The notes beneath the pieces were generated by a model that searched no databases, had not been told where the DNA came from, and was given only the letters and a program-made list of their open reading frames with translations. This document shows, in pieces, positions 34,878-43,120 of a DNA stretch of 64,000 nt (the first letter of the stretch is position 1; each line of letters opens with the position of its first letter). This DNA comes from Micromonospora endolithica (lineage in GTDB: Bacteria > Actinomycetota > Actinomycetes > Mycobacteriales > Micromonosporaceae). The translations under genes were made by a program, and so were the position numbers. Where the stretch lies: assembly GCF_003626595.1 (NCBI RefSeq), contig NZ_RBAK01000004.1, positions 124,001 through 188,000 on the forward strand, written 5' to 3'.

Positions 34878-36044
34878 ATGACCGACACGACCGAGACCAT
34901 CGCGTTCCGTTCCGGCACCTACCGGACGGCCACCGTGGAGCAGACCTGGGAACGGGTCAGCCGCCTGCTCGACCGGTTCCGGATCACCCGGGTCGCCGAC
35001 GTCACCCGCCTCGACGAGATCGGCCTGCCGGTGCACGTCGCCTACCGCCCGGTCGGGGCGACCATGGCGGTCAGCGTCGGCACCGGTGCCACGGCGACGC
35101 AGTCCCGGGTCAGCGCGGTCATGGAGAGCATCGAGTCCTGGCACGCCGAGAACCTCCGGCCGGGGGTCGTCACCAGGTCCCCGGCGGAGGCGCTCGCCCT
35201 CACCTACGACGTCCGATGGCTGCACCTGGCCGAGCGCTCTCCGCTGACCCCGGCCGTCCCCCTCGACTGGGTGGCCGGTCGGGGGCTCTTGACCGGCAAC
35301 ACCTGCCTGGTGCCCCGCGCCACCATCGAACTCGACTTCACCGTCCGGCGCGGCTGGGAGCGCGCCCTCTTCACCCCCAGCAGCAACGGGCTGGCCACCG
35401 GGAACACCTTCGCCGAGGCCAGTCTGCACGCCCTGCTGGAGGTCATCGAACGTGACTGCATCGCCCCGTACTGCACCTCCTCGCTGGCCGAGCGCACCTA
35501 CACCGACCCGGGCACCGCGACCAACCCGATGACCCGGACGGTGCACGAGGCGCTGCTGCGGGCTGGCTGCTGGGTGGAGGTCTGCGACATCACCAACGCG
35601 ATCGGCGTGCCCTGTTACGCCGCCTCGATCTGGTCGCCGGACCTGCCGGTCACCTTCGGCGGCTTCGGCTGTCACGTGGACCCGGAGATCGCCGTCGGTC
35701 GGGCGATGGCGGAGGCGGCCCAGTCCCGGCTGGTCATGGTCTCCGGGGCCCGGGACGACATCGACGCCACCTCCTACCAGGACGTCGGCGCACCGCCTGT
35801 GCCGCCCCCCACCGTCGACCGGCCGGTCCGTCCGGTCCGCCGGGACCCCCCGCCCGCCGGGGACGTGACCCAGGTGCTGCGCGAGCTGGCGGCACGGGTG
35901 CTGCGGATCACCGGCGTCGAGCCGTTCAGCGTCGACCTGACACACGACGACATCGGCATTCCGGTGAGCAAGGTGTTCGCCCCTGGCCTGCGGATGTTCG
36001 ACGAGCGGGCCCTGAGTACCCGACCAGGAGTACCCCGTGACTGA
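34878..36044 (+). CDS. YcaO enzyme of the TfuA-associated type
   Basis: 388 residues; GGGAG precedes ATG 34878. It is a single YcaO domain. ATP/Mg motifs: VSAVMESIESWHAENL (~78-93), SNGLATGNTFAEASLHALLE and VIERDCIAP (~170-197), and the end of the fold VEPFSVDLTHDDIGIPVSKV. No E1-like partner is fused. It overlaps tfuA by 8 nt, and YcaO-TfuA pairs are known to install thioamides (methanogen McrA glycine, thioviridamide and thiovarsolin families). Expected role: ATP-dependent activation of backbone amides for sulfur transfer on a precursor, most likely precursor 2 just upstream. Confidence 0.92.
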   Translation: MTDTTETIAFRSGTYRTATVEQTWERVSRLLDRFRITRVADVTRLDEIGLPVHVAYRPVGATMAVSVGTGATATQSRVSAVMESIESWHAENLRPGVVTRSPAEALALTYDVRWLHLAERSPLTPAVPLDWVAGRGLLTGNTCLVPRATIELDFTVRRGWERALFTPSSNGLATGNTFAEASLHALLEVIERDCIAPYCTSSLAERTYTDPGTATNPMTRTVHEALLRAGCWVEVCDITNAIGVPCYAASIWSPDLPVTFGGFGCHVDPEIAVGRAMAEAAQSRLVMVSGARDDIDATSYQDVGAPPVPPPTVDRPVRPVRRDPPPAGDVTQVLRELAARVLRITGVEPFSVDLTHDDIGIPVSKVFAPGLRMFDERALSTRPGVPRD

Positions 36045-37434
36045 CGTCGTCTTCATCGGTCCGAGCCTGCCGGCCGACGAGGTCGACCGGCTGCTGCCCC
36101 ACGCGGTGGTGCTGCCGCCCGTCGCGCACGGCGACCTGCTCCGTCTGGACGTCGCCCCCGGCGACCGGGTCCTCATCATCGACGGGTTCTTCCTGCAACA
36201 CCCTCCGGTCCGCCACCGGGAGATCCTCGACCTGCTCGACCGTGGCGTGACCGTGGCCGGCGCGGCCAGCATGGGTGCGCTGCGCGGCGCCGAGCTGTGG
36301 CCGTTCGGGATGCGTGGCGTGGGCGAGGTCTTCCAGCTCTACCGCGACGGCGTGGTCACCGGCGACGACGAGGTGGCGGTCGTTCACGGGCCCGCCGAGG
36401 AGGGCCACCGCACGTTGAGCGAGCCGCTGGTGAACATCCGGATCGCGCTGCGCCGTGCCGTCGCCGCCGGCGTGCTCACCGAGGCGGAGGCCGCGATGCT
36501 GCTGGACATCGGGCGGGAACTGCCCTTCCGCCGGCGGTCGTACCGCGCGCTGGAGCGCACCGCGCCACCCGAGGCGGCGGCCGTGGCGGACCGGTTCCTG
36601 ACCTGGCGCCGGCGGCATCCCTGGGACGCCAAGGGCGCCGACGCACGGCTGCTGCTGTCGATGGCGGCCGACAACGCCCCCGAGCTGTGCCCGGCGCACG
36701 CCGGCGACGAGCCGATCGACAACCTGCACACCCGCTTCCTGGACACCTGGCGGTCGCGGTTCGCCGGAAAGCCGGTCGGCGGGCACTGGGTCAGCGACCG
36801 GGAGGCCGCCGCGGTGCTGATGCTGCTGCACCCCGAGTCGCCGGCCTGGCACCGGCGGGGGGTGCTGGCCGGGCTGGCCGAGGTCGACATCGCCGACCCG
36901 ACGGTCGAGGAGCGCGCACGCGAGGTGGCCCGCGGGCGAGGGCTGACCGGTACGGGGCCGAGCGGGTGGGACTGGCTGACCGACCGGGAACGGGATCTCG
37001 ACGATCACGAGGCGGTGCTGCGGGTGCTGGTGCGGGCGTTCGGCACCACGCCGTACCGCAGCCTGGCGCTGTGGATGGTCGCGTCGCCGCTGCGGACCCC
37101 CGCGTTGCTCGCCGCGGCGCGACAGGTCGTGGCCACTGCGGCGTCGCTGAACGAGACGCTGGTGCCGCGTACGACGGGGCACCGCCGACCGGGTGGTCGG
37201 CTGCACTTCCGCACGGAGGTGATCGACCGGTGCTTCGCGGAGCTGTGGGGCTGCACCGCGGACGGGCTGGAGGCGGCGGCGTGGGATCGGGGCTTCGTCA
37301 GTCTGGCGGCGTTCCGGTACGCCGCCGAACCACTGGTGGCGTACGTCAAGGCTTTCGGCGCCCCGCCGCTGCCGGCGGTGACCGAGCGCGTGCAGGAGGA
37401 ACCCCTGGCCGGTTCGGCGGCCCGGGTCGGCTGA
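36037..37434 (+). CDS. tfuA: TfuA-like protein, YcaO partner
   Basis: 465 residues from GTG 36037 with AGGAG upstream, overlapping the YcaO gene. The TfuA core lies at ~1-150: VVFIGPSLPADEVDRLL, VLIIDGFFLQHPPVRHREIL, GVTVAGAASMGALRGAEL, GEVFQLYRDGVVTGDDEVAV, LSEPLVNIRIALRRA. A helical C-terminal extension of ~300 residues has no family I recognise. TfuA proteins enhance YcaO thioamidation, probably by delivering sulfur or aiding substrate binding. The radical SAM gene starts 10 bp later. Confidence 0.93.
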   Translation: MTDVVFIGPSLPADEVDRLLPHAVVLPPVAHGDLLRLDVAPGDRVLIIDGFFLQHPPVRHREILDLLDRGVTVAGAASMGALRGAELWPFGMRGVGEVFQLYRDGVVTGDDEVAVVHGPAEEGHRTLSEPLVNIRIALRRAVAAGVLTEAEAAMLLDIGRELPFRRRSYRALERTAPPEAAAVADRFLTWRRRHPWDAKGADARLLLSMAADNAPELCPAHAGDEPIDNLHTRFLDTWRSRFAGKPVGGHWVSDREAAAVLMLLHPESPAWHRRGVLAGLAEVDIADPTVEERAREVARGRGLTGTGPSGWDWLTDRERDLDDHEAVLRVLVRAFGTTPYRSLALWMVASPLRTPALLAAARQVVATAASLNETLVPRTTGHRRPGGRLHFRTEVIDRCFAELWGCTADGLEAAAWDRGFVSLAAFRYAAEPLVAYVKAFGAPPLPAVTERVQEEPLAGSAARVG

Positions 37435-37444
37435 GGAGGAGTCC

Positions 37445-39565
37445 ATGAGCGGCACGGTGAAGGCGGCACTGATCTATCCCCCGCTGACCGATCCCACCTC
37501 GGGATATCACTCCCTGAACTACCTCGACTCGTACGCTCGGGCCCAGGGGCACCGGCCGGCGGAGATCATCGACGCCAACATCGAGGCATTCCACCACTCG
37601 TACACCCCCTCGGCGTACGAGTGGCTGCGGCGGGAGCTGTCGCGGCTCTCGATCGACGACCTCGGCGGCCCGGACGCGCTGATGGCCAGGGCGAACCAGC
37701 TCGGCCTGCCCGACCCCGATCCGGAGCGGCTGCGCCGGTCGGTCGGGGTGCTACAGGATCCGACCCTGTTCTACGACTACCGGCACTACCAGGACGCGGT
37801 CGAGGGCGTGATCTCCTGGATGGACGCGCTCGGCGCGGTCGGGTTCCCCGGACAGTTCCGCGCCGGCTTCCGGCTCCAGCCGCCGCCGCTGGTCTCGGTC
37901 GGCTCGGTGGCGGCGCTGACCGACGAGGCGGTGCTCGGCCGGCTCAACCGGCCCTTCCAGCCGTACTTCGAGGACGTGCTGATCCCGCGGCTGGCCGCCG
38001 GCGGGCACCAGGTGATCGGGATCAGCGCCACCTACCAGTGGCAGCTTCCGTTCGCGCTCTGGATCGCCCGACTCGTCCGGCGGGCCTGCCCGGACGTCTT
38101 CCTCGTCGCGGGCGGCACCGAGATCTCCGACGTCTGGAAGTGCGCCCGCAGACCCGAGTACGTCTTCCAGGTGCTGGCCGACTTCGACGCGATCGTGGTC
38201 GGGGAGGGCGAGAGCGCGTACACGGAGATCCTGGACGCGGTGGCGGCCGGCACCCTACCGGCCGGGCACCCCAATGTCCGCCTGCACCCGAAGTACGGCC
38301 GCCAGCGTCAGCTCCCACTGCGCTACGAGCGCCTGGCGCAGGTGCCGGTCCCGGACTTCTCCGGGCTGCCCTGGGATCTCTACCTCAGCCCGGAGCGGTT
38401 CGTCTACTATTCGCCGACCCGAGGTTGCTACTGGAACAAGTGCACGTTCTGCGACTACGGCCTGAACACCGACGGTCCCACCAGCCCCTGGCGGCAGGAC
38501 ACGGTGGACAGGATGGTCGCGGACGTCACCGCGTTGTCCACGTTCGCCAAGTTCATCTACTTCTCGGTGGACGTGCTCGCCCCCGCGACCATCCTGCGCT
38601 TCGCCGAGCAGGTCGTCGAGCGGGGGTTGGACTTCCGCTGGGGCGCGGAGATCCGGCTGGAGAAGTACTGGTCGGACGAGCGCTGTGAGCTGTTGCGGCG
38701 CAGCGGCTGCGTGGCCGTCTCGGTCGGCTTCGAGTCCGGCAACCAGCGCATCCTCGACCTGATCGACAAGGGCACCAAGCCGGAGCAGGTACGGCGCACG
38801 ATCACCGCGATGACCAAGGCCAACATCGGTGTGCAGATGATGGGCTTCACCGGCTTCCCCACCGAGACCCGGGAAGAGGCGTTGGACAGCATCACGTTCC
38901 TGCGCGACAACCCGGACCTGTGGACCCTCGGCGGGCTCGGCGACTTCATGCTGACCCCGGGTGCCATCGTCGCCAAGGAGCCGGAACGGTTCGGCATCAC
39001 CAACGTGCGGCCGGTGGAGGGATCGGACATCGTCCGGGTACTCCGCTACGACGAGCCGGTGACCGAGGCGGCACAGGCCGAGGTGGCCCAGGCCAAGGCC
39101 GGCCTCAACCCGGGTCACTTCCACCGTCCGTGGCTGGGCAGCACCGACACCCCGCACACGTTCTTCTACCACGACCGCTACGGCACCGCGGTGCGCAACG
39201 TGCTCGCCCACGACCGGGTTCGGCATGACACCGACGGCCAGACCGAGTTCCTCGCCAACGGCTCCTTCCTGGAACGCGACGACGACCAGGTCTGGGACGC
39301 GTACCGGCGGATCCGGTCGGACGAGCAGGACGGCGTGCCCGGCGACCTGCCGGCGGACCGGCACCTGTTCCGCCGCGCCGACGGCCAGGTGTTCGCGCTC
39401 AACCACAGCAGTCGGCTGTTCCTGGATCTCTTCACCTCGCCGCTCACCCTCGCCGAGGCCCAACGTCGAGTCTGGATCGTCGAATCGACGGTCGCCGACC
39501 GGGTCTGGCGGACCTTCATCGGGCAGCGGCTGATCCGCCGGCACCGGCTCCCGGCCGCGGCCTAG
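37445..39565 (+). CDS. B12-binding-type radical SAM RiPP maturase
   Basis: 706 residues; GAGGAGG precedes ATG 37445. The N-terminal ~220-300 region is Rossmann-like, as in cobalamin-binding radical SAM proteins (HQVIGISATYQWQLPFALW, FLVAGGTEISD, DAIVVGEGESAYTEILD). The [4Fe-4S] motif is C328-x4-C333-x2-C336 (RGCYWNKCTFCDYG), one residue longer than canonical CxxxCxxC. The TIM-barrel follows (SVGFESGNQRILDLIDKGT, MGFTGFPTETREEALDSI). A C-terminal ~150-residue extension may bind the leader. Likely reaction is C-methylation at unactivated carbons or another radical change of a precursor core; which one is unknown. Confidence 0.88.
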   Translation: MSGTVKAALIYPPLTDPTSGYHSLNYLDSYARAQGHRPAEIIDANIEAFHHSYTPSAYEWLRRELSRLSIDDLGGPDALMARANQLGLPDPDPERLRRSVGVLQDPTLFYDYRHYQDAVEGVISWMDALGAVGFPGQFRAGFRLQPPPLVSVGSVAALTDEAVLGRLNRPFQPYFEDVLIPRLAAGGHQVIGISATYQWQLPFALWIARLVRRACPDVFLVAGGTEISDVWKCARRPEYVFQVLADFDAIVVGEGESAYTEILDAVAAGTLPAGHPNVRLHPKYGRQRQLPLRYERLAQVPVPDFSGLPWDLYLSPERFVYYSPTRGCYWNKCTFCDYGLNTDGPTSPWRQDTVDRMVADVTALSTFAKFIYFSVDVLAPATILRFAEQVVERGLDFRWGAEIRLEKYWSDERCELLRRSGCVAVSVGFESGNQRILDLIDKGTKPEQVRRTITAMTKANIGVQMMGFTGFPTETREEALDSITFLRDNPDLWTLGGLGDFMLTPGAIVAKEPERFGITNVRPVEGSDIVRVLRYDEPVTEAAQAEVAQAKAGLNPGHFHRPWLGSTDTPHTFFYHDRYGTAVRNVLAHDRVRHDTDGQTEFLANGSFLERDDDQVWDAYRRIRSDEQDGVPGDLPADRHLFRRADGQVFALNHSSRLFLDLFTSPLTLAEAQRRVWIVESTVADRVWRTFIGQRLIRRHRLPAAA

Positions 39566-39817
39566 CGGGTGCGGTGAGCCGACCGCGCGGGCCGGCCAGC
39601 CACGGCGCGCGGGGAATCACGCAGCGGTGCCGAAACGTCGGCATTGGCGGTTGGTGAACGACTGCTATCCCGGGCGACGGTCAGCCGCCGATCATTGCCC
39701 AGAGATAGATATGAGTCATGCTCACCTCTGGGTGGAACGCCCGGGCGCGGAGGGCGAGATGTCGGCACGGCAGCCGGGCGTACCGAAGGCCCGACTCCGC
39801 GTCCCCGGAGGAAGCTC

Positions 39818-42800
39818 ATGCCCCGTCTCCCACTCCGCGCCCGGCTCGCGGCGCTCACCGCCGCCGTCCTGACCGCGAGCGTCCTGACCGTCACCCCGCC
39901 GTCACCGGCGCTGGCCGCCAGCACGTTCGCCCCCGACGACTACTGCCTCGGCCAGTGCGCCGACATCCTGCCCCCGGGGCAGAACGGCAACGCCACGCTG
40001 GTCGCCATCCTGGCCCACCAGGCGCTCGGCACCCGCCCGGCGCACTCCAGCGACCAGCTCGACGAGTACGCGAACCTGGTCTACCACTACGCCGGGCTGA
40101 CCGACGAGCAGATCGCCCACTTCTACAACGACGCCTCGTTCGGCGTCCCCGCCGCGCAGGTCGAGAGCACCGTCTCGCCGCGCGCCGACGTCACCATCGT
40201 GCGGGACAAGGCCACCGGCGTCCCGCACATCACCGGCACCACCCGCGCCGGCACCATGTTCGGCGCCGGCTACGCCGGTGCCCAGGACCGGCTCTGGGTG
40301 ATGGACCTGCTGCGGCACGTCGGCCGCGGCAACGTCACCTCGTTCGCCGGCGGCGCCCCCGGCAACCGGGAGTTGGAGCAGAGCGTCTGGGCCAACTCGC
40401 CCTACACCGAGGCGGACCTGCAGGCACAGGTGGACGCGCTGCGCACCAAGGGCGCCCGGGGTCAGCAGCTCTACACCGACGTGGCCGACTACATCGCCGG
40501 CGTCAACGCCTACATCGACAAGTCGATCGCCGACGACAACTACCCCGGCGAGTACGTGCTCGCCGGCGCCGGCAAACCGAAGCACTTCACCATGACCGAC
40601 CTGATCGCCACCGCGGGCGTGATCGGCGGCCTCTTCGGCGGGGGCGGTGGCAGCGAGATCCAGTCCGCGCTGGTCCGGGTGGCCGCCCGGGCCAAGTACG
40701 GCACCACCGAGGGCGACAAGGTGTGGGCGGCGTTCCGGTCGCAGAACGACCCGGAGACCGTACTCACCCTGCACGACGGGCAAAGCTTCCCGTACGGCGC
40801 GACGCCGCCCGGCGCGACCAGCGCGGTGCTCCCCGACGCCGGCACGGTGGTCGCCGAGCCGCTCGCCTACGACCAGACCGGCGGGGCGACCGCGCGCACC
40901 GGCGCCAGCACCGCCACCCAGCCGCTGATCGGCGGCCTGGCCAACCTGCGCGCGCACGGCATGTCCAACGCGGTCGTGGTCTCCGGACGGCACACCACCA
41001 CCGGCAACCCGGTCGCCGTGTTCGGCCCGCAAACCGGCTACTTCGCCCCGCAACTGCTGATGCTCCAGGAGTTGCAGGGGCCGGGCATCAGCGCGCGCGG
41101 CGCCGCGTTCGCCGGGCTGAACCTCTACGTGCTGCTCGGCCGTGGCCAGGACTACGCGTGGAGCGCCACCTCCGCCTCGCAGGACCTCACCGACACCTAC
41201 GCGGTGCCGCTGTGCACCACCGACGGCAGCACGCCGACGCTGCGCACCAACCGCTACCTCTACCACGGCCAGTGCCTGGCCATGGAGACGCTGGAGCAGC
41301 GCAACTCCTGGTCGCCGACGCTGGCCGACTCCACTCCGGCCGGGTCCTACACACTGCGCGCGCTGCGCACCAAGTACGGGCTGGTCGCCTACCGGGGACT
41401 GGTGAACGGGCAGCCGACCGCGTTCACCAAGCTGCGCTCCACCTACCGGCACGAGGCCGACTCGGCGATCGGTTTCCAGGCCTACAACGACCCGTCGGCG
41501 ATGGGCAGCGCGGCGGCGTTCCAGGCGTCCGCCGCGAACGTGGGGTACGCGTTCAACTGGTTCTACGTCAACTCCACCGAGGCGGCGTACTACAACTCCG
41601 GCTCGAACCCGGTCCGCCCGGCCGCCGCCGACCCGAACCTGCCGACGAAGGCCGAACCGGCGTACGAGTGGGTCGGCTGGAACCCGGACACCAACGACGC
41701 CACCTACACCCCGCCCTCGGCCCACCCGCAGTCGGTGAACCAGGACTACTACGTGAGCTGGAACAACAAGCAGGCGAAGGACTTCGGGGCGGCGGACGGC
41801 AACTTCAGCTTCGGCTCCGTACACCGGGGCCAGCTGCTCGACGGTCCGGTGCGCGCGGCGATCGCCCAGCGCAAGCTCGGCCGCGCCGACGTCGTCAAGA
41901 TCACGGCGGACGCGGCGGTGACCGACCTGCGCGGCCAGCAGGTCCTCGGCGACCTGCTGCGGGTGTTCGACAGCGCGCCGGTCACCGACCCGGCGCTGGC
42001 CGACGCGATCGGCAAGCTGCGGGCCTGGCAGCAGGCCGGCGCCCGGCGGGTGGAGACCGCGCCCGGCTCCAAGGTCTACCAGTACGCCGACGCCATCCGG
42101 ATCTTCGACGCCTGGTGGCCGCTGCTCGCCTCGGCGCAGTTCCGCCCCGGGCTGGGCCCGGACCTCTACGCCGCGCTGGTCGACGCCATCGAGGTCAACG
42201 AGGCGCCGTCGGGCGGCCAGAACGGCGGGCGCGACGGCGCCGCGAGCTGGGCGTTGCAGGGTCAGCCGCACAAGGGCTCGTCGTTCCAGTACGGCTGGTG
42301 GGGCTACGTCGACAAGGACCTACGCACCGTGCTCGGCGACCCGGTGGCCGGCGGCCTCGGGCGGGCGTACTGCGGCGCCGGCGACCTGGCCGCGTGCCGG
42401 ACGGCGCTGCTCGGCGCGCTCGGGCAGGCGGCGGCCGTGCCGGCCACCACCGTCTACCCGGGCGACAAGTCCTGTTCCGCCGGCGACCAGTGGTGCGCCG
42501 ACTCGATCGCCCATTCCGGGCTCGGCGGCATCACCCACCCGCTGATCGCCTGGCAGAACCGCCCCAGCTACCAGCAGGTCGTCTCGTTCCCGGCACGCCG
42601 GGGCGACGACGTCACCAACCTGGCCCGGGGCCGCCCGGCCACCGCGTCGAGCACCCAGTTCCTGACCAGCCACACGCCGGCCAAGGCGGTCGACGGCAGT
42701 CTGAGCAGCCGCTGGGCCAGCAGCTACAACGACAACCAGTGGCTGCGGGTCGACCTCGGAGCGGCCCGCACCGTCAGCCGGGCGGTGCTGCGCTGGGAAG

Positions 42801-43003
42801 CGGCGTACGGCACGTCGTACCGGATCGAGGTGTCCGGCGACGGCAGCTCCTGGACGCCGGTGTTCGCCACGACCACCGGCAACGGCGGCGTCGACAACGT
42901 CACGTTCGCCCCGGTCAGCGCCCGCTACGTGCGGGTGTACGGCCTCAAGCGGGCCACCTCGTACGGGTTCTCGCTCTACGAGTTCGAGGTCTACGGCCGG
43001 TGA
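39818..43003 (+). CDS. Secreted penicillin-acylase-family (Ntn) enzyme with discoidin domain
   Basis: 1061 residues; ATG 39818 has GGAGG upstream and a Sec signal (LAALTAAVLTASVLTVTPP, cleavage after ALA near residue 33). The penicillin amidase fold covers ~80-900. The alpha part includes DVTIVRDKATGVPHITGTTR and GYAGAQDRLWVMDLLRH. The likely autocatalytic nucleophile is Ser383 in HGMSNAVVVSG, which starts the beta chain. The C-terminal ~130 residues are an F5/8 type C carbohydrate-binding domain (NLARGRPATASS). Relatives hydrolyse N-acyl groups such as acyl-homoserine lactones or lipopeptide tails. It is separated by 252 bp from the RiPP cluster and probably independent. Confidence 0.9.
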   Translation: MPRLPLRARLAALTAAVLTASVLTVTPPSPALAASTFAPDDYCLGQCADILPPGQNGNATLVAILAHQALGTRPAHSSDQLDEYANLVYHYAGLTDEQIAHFYNDASFGVPAAQVESTVSPRADVTIVRDKATGVPHITGTTRAGTMFGAGYAGAQDRLWVMDLLRHVGRGNVTSFAGGAPGNRELEQSVWANSPYTEADLQAQVDALRTKGARGQQLYTDVADYIAGVNAYIDKSIADDNYPGEYVLAGAGKPKHFTMTDLIATAGVIGGLFGGGGGSEIQSALVRVAARAKYGTTEGDKVWAAFRSQNDPETVLTLHDGQSFPYGATPPGATSAVLPDAGTVVAEPLAYDQTGGATARTGASTATQPLIGGLANLRAHGMSNAVVVSGRHTTTGNPVAVFGPQTGYFAPQLLMLQELQGPGISARGAAFAGLNLYVLLGRGQDYAWSATSASQDLTDTYAVPLCTTDGSTPTLRTNRYLYHGQCLAMETLEQRNSWSPTLADSTPAGSYTLRALRTKYGLVAYRGLVNGQPTAFTKLRSTYRHEADSAIGFQAYNDPSAMGSAAAFQASAANVGYAFNWFYVNSTEAAYYNSGSNPVRPAAADPNLPTKAEPAYEWVGWNPDTNDATYTPPSAHPQSVNQDYYVSWNNKQAKDFGAADGNFSFGSVHRGQLLDGPVRAAIAQRKLGRADVVKITADAAVTDLRGQQVLGDLLRVFDSAPVTDPALADAIGKLRAWQQAGARRVETAPGSKVYQYADAIRIFDAWWPLLASAQFRPGLGPDLYAALVDAIEVNEAPSGGQNGGRDGAASWALQGQPHKGSSFQYGWWGYVDKDLRTVLGDPVAGGLGRAYCGAGDLAACRTALLGALGQAAAVPATTVYPGDKSCSAGDQWCADSIAHSGLGGITHPLIAWQNRPSYQQVVSFPARRGDDVTNLARGRPATASSTQFLTSHTPAKAVDGSLSSRWASSYNDNQWLRVDLGAARTVSRAVLRWEAAYGTSYRIEVSGDGSSWTPVFATTTGNGGVDNVTFAPVSARYVRVYGLKRATSYGFSLYEFEVYGR

Positions 43004-43009
43004 CGCCGA

Positions 43010-43040
43010 GCCGGCCGGCGGGAGCCCTCCGCCGGCCGGC
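43010..43040. terminator. Strong hairpin between convergent genes
   Basis: GCCGGCCGGCGGGA and TCCGCCGGCCGGC pair over 13 bp with one bulged G and a 4-nt loop (GCCC), starting 7 bp after the acylase stop. It is probably a bidirectional terminator with the gene ending at 43121. Confidence 0.7.
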
Positions 43041-43120
43041 CACCGTCCGGGCAGGCCGACAGCCGCTCGTCGTCTCCCTCGCCTGACCGAACGGGGCTTG
43101 CTGAGGTCAGGTCGGGGCGG

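Larger units (their letters stand above)
18772..39565 (+). other. NHLP-type RiPP gene cluster with two precursors and two YcaO enzymes
   Basis: The cluster contains a pathway regulator, lipoprotein, fused cyclodehydratase, dehydrogenase, HlyD-like protein, C39 ABC exporter, second ABC exporter, MerR regulator, two NHLP precursors, YcaO, TfuA and a radical SAM enzyme. The left half (21809-32835) has the azole-forming and export functions. The right half (33964-39565) has the substrates plus the YcaO/TfuA and radical SAM enzymes. The boundaries are inferred from gene content and direction; the lipoprotein and LAL regulator are the least certain members. Confidence 0.88.

Noticed and set aside
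39818..43003. Penicillin-acylase-family enzyme as a RiPP-cluster member
   Set aside because: It has its own signal peptide and is 252 bp beyond the radical SAM gene. RiPP leader removal is already explained by the C39 exporter.
39718..43086. 1122-residue plus-strand frame, and a 789-residue minus frame at 39902-42271
   Set aside because: Both are shadows of the penicillin-acylase gene, which has a signal peptide, ribosome site and catalytic motif.
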